From Alistipes communis (GTDB taxonomy: Bacteria; Bacteroidota; Bacteroidia; Bacteroidales; Rikenellaceae): a stretch of 64,000 nucleotides of DNA. This document shows positions 51,607 to 59,239 of this stretch, in pieces (within the stretch, counting starts at the first letter, position 1; every line of letters begins with the position of its first letter). A program made the position numbers and the translations under genes. The notes under the pieces were generated by a model that was not told the DNA's origin, ran no database searches, and saw nothing but the letters and a program-made list of their open reading frames with translations. The stretch lies in contig NZ_AP019735.1 of assembly GCF_006542665.1 (NCBI RefSeq), positions 2,356,001-2,420,000 on the forward strand, read 5' to 3'.

Positions 51607-52515
51607 ATGATACGCAATCTCCTCCTGTTGGTCTGCCTGTGCGCGTGGCTGCCCGCCGCGGCGCATCCCTACGCGGTGGAACAGATCGAAAACGTGCAGT
51701 CGGCCGACCGCACGCGCTTCACGTCGAATCCCGACGGGATCCTCTCGCAGGCGGCCGTGGCGCGCATCGACTCGATCTGCTACGGCCTGCGCCGGCGCGG
51801 TGCGGCGCAGGTGGCCGTGGTGGCCGTCGACGCCATTGCGGGCGGAGATCCCTTCACGTTCGCCTACGAGCTCTTCTCGAAGTGGGGCGTCGGCCGCCGC
51901 GAGGACAGCAACGGCGTGGGCATCCTGCTTGTGAGGGAGCAGCGCGAAATCCGCTTCGTGACGGGGCGCGGCGTCGAGGGCGTGCTGCCCGACGCGCTTT
52001 GCAAACGCATCCAGACGAATTACATGTTGCCCGCCTTCCGCGAAGGCGACTACGACCGCGGCATGGTGCGCGGCGTCGAAGCCGTGGCGGCCGTGCTCGC
52101 GGGCAGCGAACTCGAAACGGGCGTGCCGGACGCCGTTCCGCAGGAGGACGACACGCCCTGGTGGGTGATCGCGCTGATCGTGGGCGGATGCGTCGCCGTG
52201 CCGCTGGTGGCCGTCGTGCGTATGCTGCGCTGTCCGCGCTGCAAACGGTGGTTCGCGCTGCGGTCGCAGGGCGAGCGGATCGTGCTGCGTGCCGAGGGGT
52301 GGCGCATGGTCGAACAGACGCTCGTCTGCCGCCGTTGCGGCGAGACGATCCGGCGTCGCCGCAGGGAAGCCGACGGCAGCGACATCGGCGGCCGCGGCGG
52401 CGGAATGTGGATCGGAGGCCGGGGTCTCTTCGGCGGAGGTTTCGGCGGAGGACATGCGGGCGGCGGCTTCGGGGGCGGCGGCTTCGGAGGCGGCGGTGCC
52501 GGTTCGAAATGGTGA
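51607..52515 (+). CDS. TPM-domain (YgcG-like) membrane protein
   Basis: A 302-residue protein with a Sec signal (ending LPAAAHP), an extracytoplasmic TPM domain (about 30-165: RIDSICYGLRRRGAAQVAVV, then FSKWGVGRREDSNGVGILLV with TGRGVEGVLPD), and one membrane segment (about 178-198). A cytoplasmic part follows with two zinc-ribbon-like knuckles (CPRCKRW and CRRCGE), then a Gly/Phe-rich tail (GGGFGGG repeats). TPM proteins have been tied to photosystem repair in plants and often occur beside lemA in bacteria, as here, but their bacterial role is unclear. ATG 51607 begins the signal; the frame extends to a TTG inside the promoter. Confidence 0.85.
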   Translation: MIRNLLLLVCLCAWLPAAAHPYAVEQIENVQSADRTRFTSNPDGILSQAAVARIDSICYGLRRRGAAQVAVVAVDAIAGGDPFTFAYELFSKWGVGRREDSNGVGILLVREQREIRFVTGRGVEGVLPDALCKRIQTNYMLPAFREGDYDRGMVRGVEAVAAVLAGSELETGVPDAVPQEDDTPWWVIALIVGGCVAVPLVAVVRMLRCPRCKRWFALRSQGERIVLRAEGWRMVEQTLVCRRCGETIRRRRREADGSDIGGRGGGMWIGGRGLFGGGFGGGHAGGGFGGGGFGGGGAGSKW

Positions 52516-52673
52516 AAAGCAAAAAAGCGGCGGGCAGGTTAGTAACCTTGTCCGTTCGTCCGTATTAATTAACGTATTTAACAACGAAAACGAACCTTTT
52601 CGTTAGGCCGAGCGCCGAGCCGCACTTGTGCGGGCTATGCCGAGGCGAGAAAAGGAGCATGAAAGTGAACAAC

Positions 52674-53255
52674 ATGAAAAAGAGTCTTTGGATTGTCCTT
52701 GCGGTCGTTGCGGTGCTCGCCGTCTGGGGGTATTCGGTCTACAACGGCCTGGTCGAAAAGGAGGAGGCCGTACACGGTGCGTGGTCGAACGTCGAGACGC
52801 AGTATCAGCGCCGCTCCGATCTGATTCCCAATCTTGTCAATACGGTGAAGGGGTATGCCGCCCACGAGCAGCAGACGCTCGCGGCGGTGGTCGATGCGCG
52901 TTCGAAGGCGACTTCGATGAATGTCGACGCCGACGACCTGACGCCCGAACGGCTGGCGGCATTCCAGCAGGCGCAGGAGGGCGTGCGTTCGGCGCTGGGG
53001 CGTCTGATCGCCGTCGCCGAGAACTATCCCGATCTGAAAGCCAACAGCAATTTCCAGGAGTTGCAGGCGCAGTTGGAGGGGACGGAGAATCGCATCGCCG
53101 TAGCCCGCACGGCCTTCAACGAGAAGACGCAGGCCTACAACGTCGCCGTCCGCCGTTTTCCGGCCAATCTGGTGGCGGGAATACTCTCGTTCGGGCAGAA
53201 ACCCTATTTCGAGGCGGACGACAGCGCTGCGCAGGCGCCCGAAGTCGCCTTCTGA
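52674..53255 (+). CDS. LemA-family protein
   Basis: A 193-residue protein with an N-terminal membrane anchor (MKKSLWIVLAVVAVLAVWGY) and the LemA core: long helices with QYQRRSDLIPNLVNTVKGYA, then QEGVRSALGRLIAVAENYPD and a KANSNFQELQAQLEGTENRI motif, and the closing FPANLVAGILSFGQKPYFEA. All family hallmarks are present. Function is unknown; LemA is thought to sit in the inner membrane. The start may instead be the in-frame ATG at 52659, but that leaves only one base after the AAAGGAG. It follows the TPM gene by 158 nt and precedes GH97 by 28 nt. Confidence 0.9.
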   Translation: MKKSLWIVLAVVAVLAVWGYSVYNGLVEKEEAVHGAWSNVETQYQRRSDLIPNLVNTVKGYAAHEQQTLAAVVDARSKATSMNVDADDLTPERLAAFQQAQEGVRSALGRLIAVAENYPDLKANSNFQELQAQLEGTENRIAVARTAFNEKTQAYNVAVRRFPANLVAGILSFGQKPYFEADDSAAQAPEVAF

Positions 53256-53283
53256 TACGACAAACTACTAACCCTGATTCGAT

Positions 53284-55263
53284 ATGAAACGATTTTTTCT
53301 GTTGACACTGGCCTCGGCGGCGCTTCTCGGCGCTTCGGCCGCACCGGTCAAAACCTATGAAGTGAAGAGTCCCGACGGTCGTCTGGCCCTCGTGCTCACG
53401 GCAGGCGAACGGCTGAGCTTTACGGTCGCCCGCGACGGGGAGACGCTGGTCGCCCCCTCCGAAATGGCGCTGACGCTCTCGACGGGCGAGGTGCTGGGCG
53501 AGTCGCCCCGGGTGCGCTCGGCACGGCGGCGTGCGGTGACCGAGACGATCGACGCGCCGCTCTACCGCCAGAGCCGTTTCGATGCGGCCTACAACGAACT
53601 CGACCTGCGCCTGCGCGGCGATTACGGCATCCTGGCCCGCGCCTACGACGACGGCGTCTGCTACCGCTTCTATACGGAGCGCGACGGCGAGCTGACGATC
53701 GTCGACGAGACGGCGCAGCTCAATTTCGAGGGCGATCCGTCGGCCTACATTCCCTATTCCAAAACGGAGATTCCGATGCGGACGTCGTTCGAAAATACCT
53801 ACGAGTACGCGCCGCTGAGCAAGTTCCGGACGCAGACGGTGGCCTTCATGCCGGTGCTCGTCGATCTGGGAGAGCGGGGTTACGTGCTTTACACCGAATC
53901 GGACGTCGAGGCCTATCCGGGCGTCTACCTTACCTACGACAAGGAGGCCAAGGGGTTTGCGGCCCGTTTCGCGGAGTACCCGACCGAGACGTCGCTGACC
54001 AAACGCTTTCAGGACGTCGTGGAGCGGAGTGCCGACTACATCGCCCGCGTCGACGGCCGGCGCAGCTATCCGTGGCGCATCGTGGCCTACGCCGCGACGG
54101 CGACCGAACTGCCCGTGAACGACATGGTATGGCAGACGGCCGAAGCGAGCCGCGTGGCCGACGCCTCGTGGGTGCGCGACGGCAAGATCGCATGGGACTG
54201 GTGGAACAACTGGGGCCTCTACGGCGTCGATTTCAAGTCGGGCATCAATACCGAAACCTATAAGTATTTCATTGATTTCGCCGCCGCCAACGGCATCGAG
54301 TACGTGGCGCTCGACGAGGGGTGGGGCGTGCGCGACGGCGACGTCATGCACGTCGTGCCGGAGATCGACCTGCCGGAGATCGTCTCCTACGCCCGCGAGA
54401 AGAAGGTGGGCATCATCCTGTGGGTGGTGGCCAAGGTGCTCGACGACAAGCTCGAGGAGGCGTGCCGCTACTATTCGGAGCTGGGCGTCGCGGGCTGGAA
54501 GGTCGACTTCATCGACCGGCAGGACCAGGCGGCCGTGGAGCGTGTCTACCGCATCGCCGACGCTGCGGCGCGCTACCGCATGATCGTGGATTTCCACGGC
54601 GTCTACAAGCCCACGGGGTTGCAGCGCACCTATCCCAACGTCGTCAACTTCGAAGGGATCTTCGGTCTGGAACAGCTCAAATGGACGGACAAGACGGACG
54701 CCGACATGCCGGCCTACGACTGCACCTTCCCCTTCATCCGTCAGGTGGCCGGCCCGGTCGACTACACGCAGGGGGCGATGCGCAACGCTTCGCGCAAGAA
54801 TTTCCGTGCGGTCAACAACCATCCGATGAGCCAGGGCACGCGCGCCCATCAGGTCGCGACCTACGTCGTCTTCGATTCGCCGCTGGTGATGCTCTGCGAT
54901 TCGCCGACGGCCTACGAGAAGGAGCCTGAGACGCTCGACTACATCGTGCGCTTCCCGACGCGCTTCGACCAGACGTTGATTCCCGCCGGCGAGATCGGCC
55001 GCTACATCGTCACGGCGCGGCGTGCGGGCGACCGCTGGTATCTGGGTGCGCTGACGAACTGGGATGCCCGCGAGGTGGAGGTGAAACTCGATTTCCTGGG
55101 CGACGGCCGGTGGAAGGCGCGCATCTTCCGCGACGGCGTGAATGCCGACCGCTACGGCGAGGATTACCTCTTGGAGGAGCGGACGGTGACGGCGGCCGAC
55201 AGTCTTGCGATGCCGATGGCCCCCGGCGGCGGTTACGCCGTGCAGTTCGAACGGGTGCAGTAA
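53284..55263 (+). CDS. GH97 glycoside hydrolase, likely retaining alpha-galactosidase branch
   Basis: A 659-residue secreted enzyme (signal ending LLGASAA). An N-terminal beta-sandwich (about 25-270), a catalytic TIM barrel with IAWDWWNNWGLYGVDFKSGI and GIEYVALDEGWG, and a C-terminal beta domain match GH97. In the retaining alpha-galactosidase branch the nucleophile is an Asp in a VDFxDR segment; here VDFIDRQDQ gives Asp408. Glu457 in VVNFEGIFG is the candidate acid/base. The inverting SusB-type glucosidases lack that Asp, so I favour the retaining group. It lies 28 nt after lemA and may share its transcript. Terminators follow. Confidence 0.88.
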   Translation: MKRFFLLTLASAALLGASAAPVKTYEVKSPDGRLALVLTAGERLSFTVARDGETLVAPSEMALTLSTGEVLGESPRVRSARRRAVTETIDAPLYRQSRFDAAYNELDLRLRGDYGILARAYDDGVCYRFYTERDGELTIVDETAQLNFEGDPSAYIPYSKTEIPMRTSFENTYEYAPLSKFRTQTVAFMPVLVDLGERGYVLYTESDVEAYPGVYLTYDKEAKGFAARFAEYPTETSLTKRFQDVVERSADYIARVDGRRSYPWRIVAYAATATELPVNDMVWQTAEASRVADASWVRDGKIAWDWWNNWGLYGVDFKSGINTETYKYFIDFAAANGIEYVALDEGWGVRDGDVMHVVPEIDLPEIVSYAREKKVGIILWVVAKVLDDKLEEACRYYSELGVAGWKVDFIDRQDQAAVERVYRIADAAARYRMIVDFHGVYKPTGLQRTYPNVVNFEGIFGLEQLKWTDKTDADMPAYDCTFPFIRQVAGPVDYTQGAMRNASRKNFRAVNNHPMSQGTRAHQVATYVVFDSPLVMLCDSPTAYEKEPETLDYIVRFPTRFDQTLIPAGEIGRYIVTARRAGDRWYLGALTNWDAREVEVKLDFLGDGRWKARIFRDGVNADRYGEDYLLEERTVTAADSLAMPMAPGGGYAVQFERVQ

Positions 55264-55282
55264 TCTCCGACCGACGATACGG

Positions 55283-55366
55283 GGAGCGCTTTCGGGCGCT
55301 CCTCTTTCGTTTGCGGTACGGGATACAGAAAGGGGGGGGCCGTCCGGCGATCGGACGGCCCCCCCC
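55283..55366. terminator. Two hairpins between GH97 and the SGNH fusion gene
   Basis: First, a 7-bp stem (55283-55289 with 55296-55302) followed by TCTTTCG, 20 nt after the GH97 stop. Second, a perfect 15-bp stem with G8/C arms (55332-55346 with 55352-55366) 25 nt beyond the minus-strand stop. Each probably serves one of the converging genes. Confidence 0.7.
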
Positions 55367-55390
55367 CTTGCATTCGTACGGTCGGGTGCG

Positions 55391-58300
55391 TCACTCCTCG
55401 AGCCAGCTGCCCAGCTCGGCGTAGATCTTGTCGGCGATGAACTTCATCGCTTCGGAGCTCGGGTGGCACCCCTTGCCCGTGGCGGGGTTGTAGTCGTGCT
55501 TGGGCATGTAGGTCTGGTCGTTGAAGCCGTTCACGGCGTAGAGGTCGACGCAGCGGGCGCCGTAGTGGCGGGCGATGGCGAGCGTCGAGCGTTCGATGCC
55601 CGTCGAGAGGTAGTCGCCGATGATGCAGACGATCTTGACGTCGGGATAACGCTCTTTCAGCAAGCGAAGCAGTTTGATGTAGGCCGTGCAGAAGGTCGTG
55701 TCGTCGAGCGCTTCGATCTCGGCGCGCGTCGCGGCCGCGTCGGCTGCGGCGAACAATTCGGCCAGCGCCGCCTCCGACGGTGCCTCGGCGCTTTGGATCG
55801 GAAGGCCCGGAGCGAGCGGGTCGACGTTGTGCGCGTAGTCGTTCGTGCCGCCGTGGATGAGCACGATGTCGGGCTGCCCCACGCCGCCCTGTGCGATGAA
55901 GCGGGCGCAGAAGTCGTTGCCGTACCATGCCTGGGAAGCGTAGGCCGGATCGGTCGTGCGGGCGACGGCCGTGCCGGAGAAGGAGATGTTGCGCTCGATG
56001 CGGGCGTCGGACATCAGGTCGTGGGCCAGCCGGTACCAGTAGGTTTGCGACACGGAGGTCAGATCGTGGTCCGAGGTCGGATAGTGGCATGAATAACCCG
56101 ACGGTACGAAACCTCGGAAGGTCGAAATCGAGTCGCCTATAACGCTGATGCGCTTGGTCTTGCTCACGGGCAGCAGGGTGGTCATGCCTTCGATGACGGG
56201 GTATCCGTCGGCGTCGAGCGTCCAGTTTTTCAGTGTGCGGCCGCAAGTGCCCTCGTAAGCGGCGACAGCGGCATTGAGGTCGGCCAGCAGCGTCGACATC
56301 TCTCCGTAGGCCTTGACGGTCGCTGCGTCCGCCTTGGTGAGATTCGAAATTCCCGGACCGGCCTGCGTGCTCGGGTCGAAATAACAATGTTTGAGTGAGG
56401 TGATCGTATAGCTGCCGCTGTGGATTTTGGCGTAGATGCCGCCGCAGTAGATGGAGGTCGAGGGTTCGCCGTCGGTCAGGAAGCCGTTCCTGCCGATGGT
56501 CGAGTAGAGTCCGTAGAGTTCGGCGGCTGTCGGCGAGCCGTTCTGGAAACCGAGGATACCCGACAGCGTGTTGTTGGCCGAGGGATAACCGCCTGCCTTG
56601 CCTACGGTCTTGACGGTTTGGACGCGCGATGCGCAGTTGACGATGTGGGCTTTGCCCGTTCCGACTTGCAGCCAGCCGACCAGACCGGTTGCGAGCGTAT
56701 AGCCGTTGGAACCGTTGTTGCCCGTCGCCTCGACCTCGCGGCCGGCGTAGATGCTGTTGACGATGTCGACGATGCAGGCCGCGTCGTTGCATTTGGCGTA
56801 TCCGCAAATACCGCCCACGCTGTGCTGTCCGCGGCAGTTGCCGTAGGCGATGCAGCCGTCGACGGCGGTTTCGCCTTTCGATACGATGTAGCCCACGATA
56901 CCGCCCACCTGATGCAATGAGGAGCTGACGTCGCCGTAGGCCTGGCAGTTTTCGATGAAACTGTCGCCGTAGGAGGTGATCGAACCGGATATACCGCCTG
57001 TATTGTAGCCGTATCCCGTGACGGATTCCCGCGACGTGCAGTTCCGCACGATCGATGTGTGCTCCGCTGTGGCGGTTCCCTGATAGCCGGCGATGCCGCC
57101 GACGTTATCGGCTCCGAATACCATGATGTCGGTTTCGCAATCTTCGACGACGGCTGTCATATTGCTTCCGTCGTCGGCGTTTTCCTCGTTGGCTTGCAGC
57201 GCCCCGACGATGCCGCCCGTGTGATCGCCCTTCGACGAGAGCGAGGCCGAGGCAGCGATCGTGCAGCCGGAGATCTTGCCCGAAGTGAGATGTCCCGCGA
57301 TTCCGCCGACATAATTGCCGTTGTAGGCCGACGCTTTGCCGCCCACCGTACAGTTCTCTATCGTCGAATTGTGACGGGCGCGGCCGACGATGCCGCCGAG
57401 GAAGTGAGTTTCGGCATCGATCGTGGCCGCGGCGTCGACCGTGCAGTCCGATATCTTCGTCCCGCTCGTGTAGCCGGCCATGCCGCCGATCTGTGTCAGC
57501 GCGCGAATAGAGCCTTTCAACGTGCAGCCTGCGATCTCGGAGTCGAGCGCGTAGCCGATGATACCGCCGACGTCGCTGACGGCATATCCGTCGAACTCCG
57601 TTTCGGCCGTTCCGACGAGCGATCCTTCAAACGTGCAGCCGCGGATCACGCTTTGTTTCGCCACGCCGGCCACACCGCCTGCATGGAGTCCGGAAGCCGA
57701 GTATTCGCACTCTTCGAGATGGATGTCCTTCACGGTCGCTCCGTCCAGATAACCGAACAGACCGCAGGCGCCGGATTCGCAGTTTGTCAGCGTGAAATTG
57801 CCGATCGTGTGGCCTCCGCCGTCGTAAACGCCCCGGAACGGCGATTGTTCGCTGAGTCCGATCGGTTGGATCGCGATCTGAGCCATGTCGATGTCGGCAA
57901 TTTGGAGGTAATGTTTGTCGGCGAATTCGGCGTATTCGCCGCCGTCGCTGTTGCAAAGAGCGATCAGTCGTTGCAGGTCTTCTGCCGTCGCCACCTGATA
58001 GGGGGCTTCGGCGGTTCCTTCGCCGTTCCAGCCGTCGATGGATTCTCTGGCTGCGGTCGAAAGGTTTATGCTCGCATCGTAGCAGGCGTTACGTTTCATT
58101 TCGCATTGGAACGGCTGCGTGTACACGGCTTTTTCGGTGGTTACGGAGAGGGTCCCGTCGTAGGTGCCCGGAGCGAGTATCATGTAAATGTCTTTGGCGC
58201 TCGCCTGCGACGACGGGACGGCGTAAGGAATGGAGAGCTGGGTTTTTGCCGTGCGGGAGGCGAGTCCTGTCACGATCAGCGACGCCTCGTCACTCAGCCC

Positions 58301-59053
58301 GGTCAGATCCAGTTTAAACGCACCGGCCATCGGCGTATTCTCGTCGGCGAAAGCGATCGATTGCACCTTCTCGTCTCCGTACTGTCCGTCTGCGAAGACC
58401 TTTGCGCGCAGAATTCCTCCCAGCACGTGCATTTGCAGGGCGGGTATCTCAGAGAGGGACTCGGCGTCGAGTCTTTGCGGATAGGAGACCATTGGCAGGT
58501 TCGCGATGTCGAATGCACCGGCTTCGGACTGCGACTGTACGGCAGCGATCGACAGCGCCACGTTTTTCGCATCGTTGGACGAATTGTCTTTCGTGTAGGG
58601 AAAATAGGCATGGAGCTTGTCGCCGGTTTCGGCGCGATTGACGTGGAATGCGATCGAGCTTGTGCCATCGTTCGTTGTGACGGAGGCTTCGGCATTGAGC
58701 GTCGGTGCCGACGATACGGCGTAGACTCCGATCCTGTCGCCGCTTTCCCACGGGTGTCTGTTGTCCGTCGACGATCCGAGAGCCGCCGTCAGGTCGGATT
58801 CGACGATGCAGGTCAGGTCAACGCCTCCGCTTTTCGGTTGTTCGACGGGGGCGTCGTCCGTGCAGGCGCCGAGTGCCAGTGCCAGCGTCGCAGAACAGGC
58901 GAACAGCCTTCCGATAAGACCGCTCCGGCGTTTTGCTGTCCGGACGGTCTTGTTTCGGAAGTTCTCTCTGCGAACGTCGTGTCTGTCGCTGCCGACCGTC
59001 GTGTGGCGGATTCCTGCCGTGTAGTCGGGCTTTTTGATCTCTTCTCGTTTCAT
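55391..59053 (-). CDS. Fimbrillin-like / GLUG-repeat / SGNH hydrolase fusion lipoprotein
   Basis: A 1220-residue surface lipoprotein. A basic 44-residue lead precedes the hydrophobic core and lipobox LALGAC (Cys64). Residues about 78-370 resemble the fimbrillin/Mfa-like adhesin fold (HPWESGDRIGVYAVS). Residues about 375-860 are GLUG repeats, roughly eleven copies of GG(I/V)xG(Y/H) such as GGIIGYAL and GGIVGYIV. Residues about 966-1220 form an SGNH hydrolase: block I VIGDSISTF, block III HGGTNDY, block V CHPSSEAMKFIADKI. An esterase presented on an adhesin-like stalk is the natural reading; substrate may be acetylated glycans. The start is the only ATG compatible with the lead; no alternative start lies closer to the signal core. 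Minus strand, monocistronic. Confidence 0.85.
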   Translation of the reverse strand: MKREEIKKPDYTAGIRHTTVGSDRHDVRRENFRNKTVRTAKRRSGLIGRLFACSATLALALGACTDDAPVEQPKSGGVDLTCIVESDLTAALGSSTDNRHPWESGDRIGVYAVSSAPTLNAEASVTTNDGTSSIAFHVNRAETGDKLHAYFPYTKDNSSNDAKNVALSIAAVQSQSEAGAFDIANLPMVSYPQRLDAESLSEIPALQMHVLGGILRAKVFADGQYGDEKVQSIAFADENTPMAGAFKLDLTGLSDEASLIVTGLASRTAKTQLSIPYAVPSSQASAKDIYMILAPGTYDGTLSVTTEKAVYTQPFQCEMKRNACYDASINLSTAARESIDGWNGEGTAEAPYQVATAEDLQRLIALCNSDGGEYAEFADKHYLQIADIDMAQIAIQPIGLSEQSPFRGVYDGGGHTIGNFTLTNCESGACGLFGYLDGATVKDIHLEECEYSASGLHAGGVAGVAKQSVIRGCTFEGSLVGTAETEFDGYAVSDVGGIIGYALDSEIAGCTLKGSIRALTQIGGMAGYTSGTKISDCTVDAAATIDAETHFLGGIVGRARHNSTIENCTVGGKASAYNGNYVGGIAGHLTSGKISGCTIAASASLSSKGDHTGGIVGALQANEENADDGSNMTAVVEDCETDIMVFGADNVGGIAGYQGTATAEHTSIVRNCTSRESVTGYGYNTGGISGSITSYGDSFIENCQAYGDVSSSLHQVGGIVGYIVSKGETAVDGCIAYGNCRGQHSVGGICGYAKCNDAACIVDIVNSIYAGREVEATGNNGSNGYTLATGLVGWLQVGTGKAHIVNCASRVQTVKTVGKAGGYPSANNTLSGILGFQNGSPTAAELYGLYSTIGRNGFLTDGEPSTSIYCGGIYAKIHSGSYTITSLKHCYFDPSTQAGPGISNLTKADAATVKAYGEMSTLLADLNAAVAAYEGTCGRTLKNWTLDADGYPVIEGMTTLLPVSKTKRISVIGDSISTFRGFVPSGYSCHYPTSDHDLTSVSQTYWYRLAHDLMSDARIERNISFSGTAVARTTDPAYASQAWYGNDFCARFIAQGGVGQPDIVLIHGGTNDYAHNVDPLAPGLPIQSAEAPSEAALAELFAAADAAATRAEIEALDDTTFCTAYIKLLRLLKERYPDVKIVCIIGDYLSTGIERSTLAIARHYGARCVDLYAVNGFNDQTYMPKHDYNPATGKGCHPSSEAMKFIADKIYAELGSWLEE

Positions 59054-59182
59054 AAATTTGTAGTTTGAGGTTCGATGTGTCGAAAGGTTTTCATTATGAA
59101 TATACACGCCGGCGGATAAAAACACCTAAGAACGAGGCGGGATTTTTCGACGATCGCGAACGGAATCGGCCGGAAAACGACA

Positions 59183-59211
59183 CACGGGAGCTTTTCAGAA
59201 AAACTCCCGTG
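59183..59211 (-). terminator. Terminator of the outer-membrane barrel gene
   Basis: An 8-bp GC stem (59183-59190 with 59204-59211) extended by A/T pairs. On the minus strand it lies about 29 nt after the stop at 59240 and is followed by a short T-rich stretch. Confidence 0.7.
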
Positions 59212-59239
59212 CCGTTTCGGTTTCCGATGTCGGCTTCTT

